Part shown: in pieces, positions 53,001-64,000 of the stretch | How positions within the stretch are numbered: the stretch's first letter is position 1 | How the letters are laid out: the number at the start of each line of letters is the position of its first letter | NCBI RefSeq assembly: GCF_029227915.1 | Contig: NC_079882.1 | Coordinates: 1,612,001-1,676,000, forward strand | Length of the DNA stretch: 64,000 nt | Reading direction: 5' to 3' | From: Hydractinia symbiolongicarpus | Lineage: Eukaryota > Cnidaria > Hydrozoa > Anthoathecata > Hydractiniidae | The notes under the pieces: generated by a model | Database searches by the model: none | What the model saw: only the letters and a program-made list of their open reading frames with translations | What the model was told of the DNA's origin: nothing | Translations under genes and position numbers: made by a program

Positions 53001-56000
53001 CATTAGAAAATCAATGAAATGTAGTTTTTGAAACTCTCGCTATTTCTTCAGCGCGCGATAACGGCTAGGATTGGTCCCACAGTGAAGAATGACTTATTTA
53101 CCTAAACTTTCAAATGAAGCGCTACCACAGCGCCCAGTGTAATCGCTGAGTTCCGGCAATCATGTCAAATTAAAAAGAATGTTATTTCTTGGAGTCCACT
53201 TGTCTCACTTTCACATTTATAAGGTCACATTCCATAATCAGTTCAATTTAGTCCCACAGTCAATCGTTTCACTGTTAACAGCCATGCAACCTAGCAATAT
53301 CAGATAAATATCGCTAAATACATGTTGGTACGAATATGTGACTCAACCGTTGTCTCTCAACCGGATTGATACTTTTAGGAAAGTCAATGAAATGTCGTTT
53401 TTGAAACTGTCGCTACTTCTTCAGCGCGTGATAAGGCTAGGATTGGTCCCACAGTAAAGAATGAATTATTTATCTAAATTTTTAAATGAAGCGCTACCAT
53501 AGCGCCCAATGTAATCGCTGAGTTCCGGCAATCATGTCAAATTAAAAAGAATGTTATTTCTTGGAGTCCACTTGTCTCACTTATAACATTTATAAGGTCA
53601 AAGACTAAAATCAGTTCAATTTGGTTCCACAGTCAATCGTTTCACTGTTAAAAGCGATGCAACCGAGTAATATGAAAAAATATCGCTAAATACATGTTGG
53701 TACGAATATGTAACCCAACCGTTGTAACTCAAACGGACTGCACCGTTAGAAAGTCAATGAAATGTAGTTTTTGAAACTGTCGCTATTTCTTCAGCGCGCA
53801 ATAACGTCTAGGATTGGTTACACAGTAAAAAAATGTCTTTTTAATCTTAATTCTTAAATGAAGCGCTATCACAGCACCAAGTGTAATCGCTGAGTTCCGT
53901 CAATCACGTCAAATTAAAGAGAATGTTCTTTCTTGGGTCCACTTGTCTCACTTATAACATTTATCAGGTCACAGACCTAAATCAGTTCAATATAGTCCCA
54001 CAGTCAATCGTTTCATTGTTAAAAGCGATGCAACCGAGTAATATGAGAAAAATATCGCTAAATACTTGTTGGTACGAATATGTGACCCAACCGTTGTAAC
54101 TCAAACGGACTGACACCATTAGAAAATCAATGAAATGTAGTTTTTGAAACTCTCGCTATTTCTTCAGCGCGCGATAACGGCTAGGATTGGTCCCACAGTG
54201 AAGAATGACTTATTTACCTAAACTTTAAAATGAAGCGCTACCACAGCGCCCAGTGTAATCGCTGAGTTCCGGCAATCATGTCAAATTAAAAAGAATGTTA
54301 TTTCTTGGAGTCCACTTGTCTCACTTTCACATTTATAAGGTCACATTCCATAATCAGTTCAATTTAGTCCCACAGTCAATCGTTTCACTGTTAACAGCCA
54401 TGCAACCCAGCAATATCAGATAAATATCGCTAAATACATGTTGGAACGAATATGTGACCCAACCGTTGTAACTCTAACGGACTGACACCGTTAGAAAGTC
54501 AATGAAATGTAGTTTTTGAAACTGTCGCTATTTCATCAGCGCGTCATAAGGCTAGGATTGGTCCCACAGTAAAGATTGAATTATTTATCTAAATTTTTAA
54601 ATGAAGCGCTACCATAGCGCCCAATGTAATCGCCGAGTTCCGGCAATCATATCAAATTAAAAAGAATGTTATTTCTTGGAGTCCACTTGTCTTACTTTCA
54701 CATTTATCAGGTCACAGACCAAAATCAGTTCAATATAGTCCCACAGTCAATCGTTTCATTGTTAAAAGCGATGCAACCGAGTAATATGAGAAAAATATCG
54801 CTAAATACTTGTTGGTACGAATATGTGACCCAACCGTTGTAACTCAAACGGACTGACACCATTAGAAAATCAATGAAATGTAGTTTTTGAAACTCTCGCT
54901 ATTTCTTCAGCGCGCGATAACGGCTAGGATTGGTCCCACAGTGAAGAATGACTTATTTACCTAAACTTTCAAATGAAGCGCTACCACAGCGCCCAGTGTA
55001 ATCGCTGAGTTCCGGCAATCATTTCAAATTAAAAAGAATGTTATTTCTTGGAGTCCACTTGTCTCACTTTCACATTTATAAGGTCACAGTCCATAATCAG
55101 TTCAATTTAGTCCCACAGTCAATCGTTTCACTGTTAACAGCCATGCAACCTAGCAATACAAGATAAATATCGCTAAATACATGTTGGAACGAATATGTGA
55201 CCCAACCGTTGTAACTCAAACGGACTGACACCGTTAGAAAGTCAATGAAATGTAGTTTTTGAAACTGTCGCTATTTCATCAGCGCGCGATAACGGATAGG
55301 ATTGGTCCCACAGTGAAGAATGACTTATTTATCTAAATTCTTAAATGAAGCGCTACCACAGCGCTCAGTGTAATGGCTGAGTTCCGGCAATCACGTCAAA
55401 TTAAGAAGAATGTTATTTCTTGGAGTTCAATTTTCTCATTTATCACATTTCTCAGGTCACAGTCCACAGTTAGTTCAATTAAGTCCCACAGTCAATCGTT
55501 TCACTGTTAACAGCCATACAACCTAGTAATACCTGAAAAATATCAAAAAATACATGTTGGTACGAATATGTGACTCAACCGTTGTCTCTCAACCGGATTG
55601 ATACTTTTAGGAAAGTCAATGAAATGTCGTTTTTGAAACTGTCGCTATTTCTTCAGCGCGTGATAAGGCTAGGATTGGTCCCACAGTAAAGAATGAATTA
55701 TTTATCTAAATTTTTAAATGAAGCGCTACCATAGCGCCCAATGTAATCGCTGAGTTCCGGCAATCATGTCAAATTAAAAAGAATGTTATTTCTTGGAGTC
55801 CACTTGTCTCACTTATAACATTTATAAGGTCACAGACTAAAATCAGTTCAATTTGGTTCCACAGTCAATCGTTTCACTGTTAAAAGCGATGCAACCGAGT
55901 AATATGAAAAAAATATCGCTAAATACATGTTGGTACGAATATGTAACCCAACCGTTGTAACTCAAACGGACTGCACCGGTAGAAAGTCAATGAAATGTAG

Positions 56001-58937
56001 TTTTTGAAACTGTCGCTATTTCTTCAGCGCGCAATAACGTCTAGGATTGGTTACACAGTAAAAAAATGTCTTTTTAATCTTAATTCTTAAATGAAGCGCT
56101 ATCACAGCACCAAGTGTAATCGCTGAGTTCCGTCAATCACGTCAAATTAAAAAGAATGTTATTTCTTGGGTCCACTTGTCTCACTTATAACATTTATCAG
56201 GTCACAGACCTAAATCAGTTCAATATAGTCCCACAGTCAATCGTTTCATTGTTAAAAGCGATGCAACCGAGTAATATGAGAAAAATATCGCTAAATACTT
56301 GTTGGTACGAATATGTGACCCAACCGTTGTAACTCAAACGGACTGACACCATTAGAAAGTCAATGAAATGTAGTTTTTGAAACTCTCGCTATTTCTTCAG
56401 CGCGCGATAACGGCTAGGATTGGTCCCACAGTGAAGAATGACTTATTTACCTAAACTTTCAAATGAAGCGCTACCACAGCGCCCAGTGTAATCGCTGAGT
56501 TCCGGCAATCATGTCAAATTAAAAAGAATGTTATTTCTTGGAGTCCACTTGTCTCACTTTCACATTTATAAGGTCAAATTCCATAATCAGTTCAATTTAG
56601 TCCCACAGTCAATCGTTTCACTGTTAACAGCCATGCAACCTAGCAATATCAGATAAATATCGCTAAATACATGTTGGTACGAATATGTGACTCAACCGTT
56701 GTCTCTCAACCGGATTGATACTTTTAGGAAAGTCAATGAAATGTCGTTTTTGAAACTGTCGCTATTTCTTCAGCGCGTGATAAGGCTAGGATTGGTCCCA
56801 CAGTAAAGAATGAATTATTTATTTAAATTTTTAAATGAAGCGCTACCATAGCGCCCAATGTAATCGCTGAGTTCCGGCAATCATGTCAAATTAAAAAGAA
56901 TGTTATTTCTTGGAGTCCACTTGTCTCACTTATAACATTTATAAGGTCAAAGACTAAAATCAGTTCAATTTGGTTCCACAGTCAATCGTTTCACTGTTAA
57001 AAGCGATGCAACCGAGTAATATGAAAAAAATATCGCTAAATACATGTTGGTACGAATATGTAACCCAACCGTTGTAACTCAAACGGACTGCACCGTTAGA
57101 AAGTCAATGAAATGTAGTTTTTGAAACTGTCGCTATTTCTTCAGCGCGCAATAACGTCTAGGATTGGTTACACAGTAAAAAAATGTCTTTTTAATCTTAA
57201 TTCTCAAATGAAGCGCTATCACAGCACCAAGTGTAATCGCTGAGTTCCGTCAATCACGTCAAATTAAAAAGAATGTTCTTTCTTGGGTCCACTTGTCTCA
57301 CTTATAACATTTATCAGGTCACAGACCTAAATCAGTTCAATATAGTCCCACAGTCAATCGTTTCATTGTTAAAAGCGATGCAACCGAGTAATATGAGAAA
57401 AATATCGCTAAATACTTGTTGGTATGAATATGTGACCCAACCGTTGTAACTCAAACGGACTGACACCATTAGAAAATCAATGAAATGTAGTTTTTGAAAC
57501 TCTCGCTATTTCTTCAGCGCGCGATAACGGCTAGGATTGGTCCCACAGTGAAGAATGACTTATTTACCTAAACTTTCAAATGAAGCGCTACCACAGCGCC
57601 CAGTGTAATCGCTGAGTTCCGGCAATCATGTCAAATTAAAAAGAATGTTATTTCTTGGAGTCCACTTGTCTCACTTTCACATTTATAAGGTCACATTCCA
57701 TAATCAGTTCAATTTAGTCCCACAGTCAATCGTTTCACTGTTAACAGCCATGCAACCTAGCAATATCAGATAAATATCGCTAAATACATGTTGGTACGAA
57801 TATGTGACTCAACCGTTGTCTCTCAACCGGATTGATACTTTTAGGAAAGTCAATGAATTGTCGTTTTTGAAACTGTCGCTACTTCTTCAGCGCGTGATAA
57901 GGCTAGGATTGGTCCCACAGTAAAGAATGAATTATTTATCTAAATTTTTAAATGAAGCGCTACCATAGCGCCCAATGTAATCGCTGAGTTCCGGCAATCA
58001 TGTCAAATTAAAAAGAATGTTATTTCTTGGAGTCCACTTGTCTCACTTATAACATTTATAAGGTCAAAGACTAAAATCAGTTCAATTTGGTTCCACAGTC
58101 AATCGTTTCACTGTTAAAAGCGATGCAACCGAGTAATATGAAAAAATATCGCTAAATACATGTTGGTACGAATATGTAACCCAACCGTTGTAACTCAAAC
58201 GGACTGCACCGTTAGAAAGTCAATGAAATGTAGTTTTTGAAACTGTCGCTATTTCTTCAGCGCGCAATAACGTCTAGGATTGGTTACACAGTAAAAAAAT
58301 GTCTTTTTAATCTTAATTCTTAAATGAAGCGCTATCACAGCACCAAGTGTAATCGCTGAGTTCCGTCAATCACGTCAAATTAAAGAGAATGTTCTTTCTT
58401 GGGTCCACTTGTCTCACTTATAACATTTATCAGGTCACAGACCTAAATCAGTTCAATATAGTCCCACAGTCAATCGTTTCATTGTTAAAAGCGATGCAAC
58501 CGAGTAATATGAGAAAAATATCGCTAAATACTTGTTGGTACGAATATGTGACCCAACCGTTGTAACTCAAACGGACTGACACCATTAGAAAATCAATGAA
58601 ATGTAGTTTTTGAAACTCTCGCTATTTCTTCAGCGCGCGATAACGGCTAGGATTGGTCCCACAGTGAAGAATGACTTATTTACCTAAACTTTAAAATGAA
58701 GCGCTACCACAGCGCCCAGTGTAATCGCTGAGTTCCGGCAATCATGTCAAATTAAAAAGAATGTTATTTCTTGGAGTCCACTTGTCTCACTTTCACATTT
58801 ATAAGGTCAAATTCCATAATCAGTTCAATTTAGTCCCACAGTCAATCGTTTCACTGTTAACAGCCATGCAACCTAGCAATATCAGATAAATATCGCTAAA
58901 TACATGTTGGTACGAATATGTGACTCAACCGTTGTCT
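50006..58937. repeat. 12-monomer nested higher-order repeat, 4466-bp period
   Basis: Bases 50006-54471 recur at 54472-58937 in the same order: three insert units, then A-B-C three times. In comparing them I noted only three clear substitutions before the right end: TCACCGCG versus TCAGCGCG (51932/56398), GGTACG versus GGTATG (52958/57424) and GAAATGTCG versus GAATTGTCG (53391/57856). Private markers shared by both copies are GCGTCATAAGG, AAAGATTGAA, ATCGCCGAG, CAATACAAGATA and CACCGGTAG. Similarity to the left partner fades after about 58805 (CACATTCC versus CAAATTCC). Confidence 0.9.
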
Positions 58938-61037
58938 CTCAACCGGATTGATACTTTTAGGAAAGTCAATGAAATGTCGTTTTTGAAACTGTCGCTATTT
59001 CTTCAGCGCGTGATAAGGCTAGGATTGGTCCCACAGTAAAGAATGAATTATTTATTTAAATTTTTAAATGAAGCGCTACCATAGCGCCCAATGTAATCGC
59101 TGAGTTCCGGCAATCATGTCAAATTAAAAAGAATGTTATTTCTTGGAGTCCACTTGTCTCACTTATAACATTTATAAGGTCAAAGACTAAAATCAGTTCA
59201 ATTTGGTTCCACAGTCAATCGTTTCACTGTTAAAAGCGATGCAACCGAGTAATATGAAAAAAATATCGCTAAATACATGTTGGTACGAATATGTAACCCA
59301 ACCGTTGTAACTCAAACGGACTGCACCGTTAGAAAGTCAATGAAATGTAGTTTTTGAAACTGTCGCTATTTCTTCAGCGCGCAATAACGTCTAGGATTGG
59401 TTACACAGTAAAAAAATGTCTTTTTAATCTTAATTCTCAAATGAAGCGCTATCACAGCACCAAGTGTAATCGCTGAGTTCCGTCAATCACGTCAAATTAA
59501 AAAGAATGTTCTTTCTTGGGTCCACTTGTCTCACTTATAACATTTATCAGGTCACAGACCTAAATCAGTTCAATATAGTCCCACAGTCAATCGTTTCATT
59601 GTTAAAAGCGATGCAACCGAGTAATATGAGAAAAATATCGCTAAATACTTGTTGGTATGAATATGTGACCCAACCGTTGTAACTCAAACGGACTGACACC
59701 ATTAGAAAATCAATGAAATGTAGTTTTTGAAACTCTCGCTATTTCTTCAGCGCGCGATAACGGCTAGGATTGGTCCCACAGTGAAGAATGACTTATTTAC
59801 CTAAACTTTCAAATGAAGCGCTACCACAGCGCCCAGTGTAATCGCTGAGTTCCGGCAATCATGTCAAATTAAAAAGAATGTTATTTCTTGGAGTCCACTT
59901 GTCTCACTTTCACATTTATAAGGTCACATTCCATAATCAGTTCAATTTAGTCCCACAGTCAATCGTTTCACTGTTAACAGCCATGCAACCTAGCAATATC
60001 AGATAAATATCGCTAAATACATGTTGGTACGAATATGTGACTCAACCGTTGTCTCTCAACCGGATTGATACTTTTAGGAAAGTCAATGAATTGTCGTTTT
60101 TGAAACTGTCGCTACTTCTTCAGCGCGTGATAAGGCTAGGATTGGTCCCACAGTAAAGAATGAATTATTTATCTAAATTTTTAAATGAAGCGCTACCATA
60201 GCGCCCAATGTAATCGCTGAGTTCCGGCAATCATGTCAAATTAAAAAGAATGTTATTTCTTGGAGTCCACTTGTCTCACTTATAACATTTATAAGGTCAA
60301 AGACTAAAATCAGTTCAATTTGGTTCCACAGTCAATCGTTTCACTGTTAAAAGCGATGCAACCGAGTAATATGAAAAAATATCGCTAAATACATGTTGGT
60401 ACGAATATGTAACCCAACCGTTGTAACTCAAACGGACTGCACCGTTAGAAAGTCAATGAAATGTAGTTTTTGAAACTGTCGCTATTTCTTCAGCGCGCAA
60501 TAACGTCTAGGATTGGTTACACAGTAAAAAAATGTCTTTTTAATCTTAATTCTTAAATGAAGCGCTATCACAGCACCAAGTGTAATCGCTGAGTTCCGTC
60601 AATCACGTCAAATTAAAGAGAATGTTCTTTCTTGGGTCCACTTGTCTCACTTATAACATTTATCAGGTCACAGACCTAAATCAGTTCAATATAGTCCCAC
60701 AGTCAATCGTTTCATTGTTAAAAGCGATGCAACCGAGTAATATGAGAAAAATATCGCTAAATACTTGTTGGTACGAATATGTGACCCAACCGTTGTAACT
60801 CAAACGGACTGACACCATTAGAAAATCAATGAAATGTAGTTTTTGAAACTCTCGCTATTTCTTCAGCGCGCGATAACGGCTAGGATTGGTCCCACAGTGA
60901 AGAATGACTTATTTACCTAAACTTTAAAATGAAGCGCTACCACAGCGCCCAGTGTAATCGCTGAGTTCCGGCAATCATGTCAAATTAAAAAGAATGTTAT
61001 TTCTTGGAGTCCACTTGTCTCACTTTCACATTTATAA
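56465..61037. repeat. 6-monomer nested higher-order repeat, 2233-bp period
   Basis: Two consecutive A-B-C-A-B-C blocks. Unit starts 56705, 57078, 57450, 57822, 58194, 58566 correspond to 58938, 59311, 59683, 60055, 60427, 60799. Private variants repeat at the same places: GGTATGAATATG (57424/59657), GAATTGTCG (57856/60089), GCTACTTCTTC, TTAAAGAGAATG and ACTTTAAAATG. I found no difference inside the matched part. It is the youngest-looking duplication in the window and is nested in the 12-monomer repeat. Confidence 0.9.
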
Positions 61038-61170
61038 GGTCACATTCCATAATCAGTTCAATTTAGTCCCACAGTCAATCGTTTCACTGTTAACAGCCAT
61101 GCAACCTGGCAATATCAGATAAATATCGCTAAATACATGTTGGAACGAATATGTGACCCAACCGTTGTAA

Positions 61171-64000
61171 CTCAAACGGACTGACACCGTTAGAAAGTCA
61201 ATGAAATGTAGTTTTTGAAACTGTCGCTATTTCATCAGCGCGCGATAACGGATAGGATTGGTCCCACAGTGAAGAATGACTTATTTATCTAAATTCTTAA
61301 ATGAAGCGCTACCACAGCGCTCAATGTAATGGCTGAGTTCCGTCAATCACGTCAAATTAAAAAGAATGTTATTTCTTGTGTCCACTTGTCTCACTTATAA
61401 CATTTATCAGGTCACAGACCAAAATCAGTTCAATATAGTCCCACAGTCAATCGTTTCATTGTTAAAAGCGATGCAACCGAGTAATATGAGAAAAATATCG
61501 CTAAATACTTGTTGGTACGAATATGTGACCCAACCGTTGTAACTCAAACGGACTGACACCATAAGAAAATCAATGAAATGTAGTTTTTGAAACTCTCGCT
61601 ATTTCTTCAGCGCGCGATAACGGCTAGGATTGGTCCCACAGTGAAGAATGACTTATTTACCTAAACTTTCAAATGAAGCGCTACCACAGCGCCCAGTGTA
61701 ATCGCTGAGTTCCGGCAATCATGTCAAATTAAGAAGAAGGTTATTTCTTGGAGTCCACTTGTCTCACTTTTACATTTATAAGGTCACAGTCCATAATCAG
61801 TTCAATTTAGTCCCACAGTCAATCGTTTCACTGTTAACAGCCATGCAACCTAGCAATACAAGATAAATATCGCTAAATACATGTTGGAACGAAAATGTGA
61901 CCCAACCGTTGTAACACAAACGGACTGACACCGTTAGAAAGTCAATGATATGTAGTTTTTGAAACTGTCGCTATTTCATCAGCGCGCGATAACGGATAGG
62001 ATTGGTCCCACAGTGAAGAATGACTTATTTATCTAAATTCTTAAATGAAGCGCTACCACAGCGCTCAGTGTAATGGCTGAGTTCCGGCAATCACGTCAAA
62101 TTAAGAAGAATGTTATTTCTTGGAGTTCAATTTTTTTCATTTATCACATTTCTCAGGTCACAGTCCACAGTTAGTTCAATTAAGTCCCACAGTCACTCGT
62201 TTCACTGTTAACAGCCATACAACCTAGCAATATCAGATAAATATCGCTAAATACATGTTGGTACGAATACGTGACGCAACCGTTGTAACTGAAGCGGATT
62301 GATACTATTAGAAAGTCAATGAAATGTAGTTTTTGAAACTGTCGCTATTTCTTCAGCGCACGATAACGGTTAGGATTGGTCCCACAGTAAAGAATGATTT
62401 ATTTATCTAAATTTTTAAATGAAGCGCTACCACAGCGCCCGGTGTAATGGCTGAGTTCCGGCAATCACGTCAAATTAAGAAGAATGTTACATCATGGCGT
62501 CCAATTGTCTCACTTTCACATTTATAAGGTCACAGTCCATAATCAGTTCAATTAAGTCCCACAGTCAATCGTTTCACTGTTAACAGCCATACAACCTAGT
62601 AATACCTGAAAAATATCAAGAAGTACATGTTTGTACGAATATGTGACTCAACCGTTGTAACTCAAACGGACTGACACCGTTAGAAAGTCAATGAAATATA
62701 ATTTTTGAAACTGTCGCTATTTCTTCAGCGCGCGATAACGTCTAGGATTAGTCCCACAGTAAAAAAATGACTTTTTAATCTTAATTCTTAAATGAAGCGC
62801 TATCACAACGCCCAGTGTAATCGCTGAGTTCCGTCAATTACGTCAAATAAAAAGAATGTTACTTCTTGGAGTCCACTTGTCTCACTTATAACATTTATCA
62901 GGTCACAGACCAAAATTAGTTCAATTTAGTCCCATAGTCAATCGTTTCACTGTTAAAAGCGATGCAACCGAGTAATATAAGAAGAATATCGCTAAATACA
63001 TGTTGGTACGAATATGTGACCCAACCGTTGTAACTTAAACGGACTGACACCGTTAGAAAGTCAATGAAATGTAGTTTTTGAAACTGTCGCTCTTTCATCA
63101 GCGCGCGATAACGGATAGGATTGGTCCCATAGTGGAGAATGACTTATTTATCTAAATTCTTAAATGAAGCGCTACCACAGCGCTCAGTGTAATGGCTGAG
63201 TTCCGGCAATAACGTCAAATTAAGAAGAATGTTATTTCTTGGAGTTCAATTTTCTCATTTATCACATTTCTCAGATCACAGTCCACAGTTAGTTCAATTA
63301 AGTCCCACAGTCAATCGTTTCACTGTTAACAGCCATACAACCTAGCAATATCAGATAAATATCGCTAAATACATGTTGGTACGAATATGTGGCGCAACCG
63401 TTGTAACTGAAGCGGACTGATACCATTAGAAAGTCATTGAAATGTAGTTTTTGAAACTGTCGCTATTTCTCTAGCGCACGATAACGGTTAGGATTGGTCC
63501 CACAGTAAAGAATGATTTATTTATCTTAATTTTTAAATGAAGCGCTACCACAGCGCCCAGTGTAATGGCTGAGTTCCGGCAATCACGTCAAATTAAGAAG
63601 AATGTTATATCTTGGAGTCCACTTGTCTCACTTATAACATTTATCAGGTCACAGACCAAAATTAGTTCAATTTAGTCCCACAGTCAATCGTTTCACTGTT
63701 AAAAGCGATGCAACCGAGTAATATAAGAAGAATATCGCTAAATACATGTTGGTACGAATATGTGACCCAACCGTTGTAACTTAAACGGACTGACACCGTT
63801 AGAAAGTCAATGAAATGTAGTTTTTGAAACTGTTGCTATTTCTTCAGCGCGCGATAACGTCTAGGATTGGTCCCACAGTAAAAAAATGACTTTTTAATCT
63901 TAATTCTTAAATGAAGCGCGATCACAACGCCCAGTGCAATCGCTGAGTTCCGTCAATTACGTCAAATTAAAAAGAATGTTATTTGTTGGAGTCCACTTGT
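61171..64000. repeat. Right-hand tail with mixed monomer types, array continues
   Basis: Units start at 61171, 61543, 61915, 62289, 62661, 63034, 63407 and 63780 (221 bp of the last are inside the window). The A-B-C order stops. 61543 is a C-type unit reading ACCATAAG; 61915 is the TTTCATCAGCG type; 62289 is the CTGAAGCGG / GCACGATAACGGTT type; 62661 and 63780 are the TAACGTCTAGG type. The order resembles 36-40 kb. Unit 61915 is 374 bp because of extra T residues near 62130. The second half of the 63407 unit repeats that of 62661, another sign of exchange within units. Confidence 0.82.

Larger units (their letters stand above)
48517..61170. repeat. Homogeneous 3-monomer A-B-C higher-order repeat, ~1116-bp period
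   Basis: A units open with CTCAACCGGATTGATACTTT and TTAGGAAAG and carry CGCGTGATAAGGC (starts 48889, 51122, 52239, 53356, 55588, 56705, 57822, 58938, 60055). B units carry GGACTGCACCG and GATTGGTTACACAG (49262, 51495, 52612, 53728, 55961, 57078, 58194, 59311, 60427). C units carry GACACCATTAGAAA and AACTCTCGC (48517, 49634, 51867, 52984, 54100, 56333, 57450, 58566, 59683, 60799). The A-B-C order is interrupted twice by the same three-unit insert (50006-51121 and 54472-55587). Copies are very similar, which implies recent homogenisation. Confidence 0.93.
1..64000. repeat. Satellite DNA array, ~372-bp monomer, fills the window
   Basis: The same ~372-bp unit recurs head to tail from the first to the last base, always in one orientation. 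Landmarks repeated in almost every unit are the CTCAAACGG-like block (offset 1), a GCGCG-rich block (about 68), GTCCCACAGT (about 91), GAAGCGCTACC (about 133), GAGTTCCGGCAAT (about 164), GAATGTTATTTCTTGGAGTC (about 194), a second GTCCCACAGT (about 268) and ATGTTGGTACGAATATGTGA (about 341). Spacing between units is 371-374 bp, apart from eight short units and four composites listed separately. No interval is long enough to hide an insertion, and no unit is inverted. No gene, RNA gene or mobile element is visible. I do not recognise the family; a centromeric or heterochromatic location is inference from the tandem organisation and size. Confidence 0.98.

Noticed and set aside
62916-63098. Open frame of 60 codons, minus strand
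   Set aside because: Chance frame in a satellite unit; neighbouring units carry stops in the same frame.
1-64000. CRISPR array
   Set aside because: Repeats are ~372 bp and contiguous, with no unique spacers.
1-64000. CENP-B box
   Set aside because: I looked for the NTTCGNNNNANNCGGGN pattern on both strands; the TTCGG sites (for example near 3897) lack the required A and CGGG positions.
1-64000. tRNA-derived SINE or Pol III internal promoter
   Set aside because: GTTCAATT sites look faintly like a B box but lack the CGA core and the final C, and no A box or tail is present.
1-64000. 5S rRNA or histone-type tandem gene array
   Set aside because: No unit contains a recognisable RNA gene or coding region; sequence drift is spread through the unit with no protected gene-length block.
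1-64000. Telomeric or simple-sequence repeats
   Set aside because: No TTAGGG-like, TTAGG-like or microsatellite run longer than a few bases.
1-64000. Bacterial or phage accessory system
   Set aside because: No coding density, ribosome binding sites or terminators; the organisation is that of eukaryotic satellite DNA.

Overview
The whole 64 kb window is one uninterrupted, head-to-tail tandem array of a single satellite DNA family with a monomer of about 372 bp. Counting by hand from a conserved landmark (the CTCAAACGG-like block that opens the window), I find 171 register starts. Of the 170 complete intervals, 158 are 371-374 bp, eight are 360-362 bp, and four are 509-511 bp composites made of a broken plus a nearly whole monomer. 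The last, incomplete unit starts at 63780. All units lie in the same orientation. I see no protein-coding gene, tRNA, rRNA, transposon, microsatellite block or unique sequence, and both window edges lie inside the array. The few open frames (60-68 codons) are chance frames in particular monomer variants.

This points to a eukaryotic chromosome, most likely centromeric, pericentromeric or other constitutive heterochromatin assembled from long reads. CpG dinucleotides are frequent in every unit, so strong CpG-methylation decay is not evident; this mildly favours an invertebrate or another lineage with little CpG methylation, but I do not recognise the family and cannot name the organism.

The interest lies in the layers of higher-order repeat (HOR). 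From left to right: a 6-monomer repeat (2237 bp period) at 1-3500; a 4-monomer repeat (1489 bp) at 2762-5766; a 5-monomer repeat (1862 bp) at about 5590-9314; an 8-monomer repeat (2981 bp) at about 8835-14141; an older, more divergent stretch at 14160-18470; a large R-P-Q supermodule present in three rearranged copies between about 18.5 and 35.7 kb, with internal 1094 bp and 745 bp tandem duplications; a tandem duplication with a 5861 bp period covering 36.8-48.5 kb, which carries the four composite units; a very homogeneous 3-monomer A-B-C repeat (1116 bp) at 48.9-61.2 kb, itself nested in 6-monomer (2233 bp) and 12-monomer (4466 bp) repeats; and a tail at 61.2-64 kb that returns to monomer types of the 36-40 kb region.

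Within the monomer, two short dyad symmetries recur: a GCGCT/AGCGC hairpin whose loop varies while the stem is mostly kept, and a CCGTT-AACGG-CCGTT alternation at the unit boundary used here. The array reads as a record of unequal exchange, slippage deletions with microhomology, and short gene-conversion tracts. It holds no gene system; if something functional is here, it would be a structural or centromeric role of the repeat itself. All comparisons were made by eye, so identities are described rather than given as percentages.
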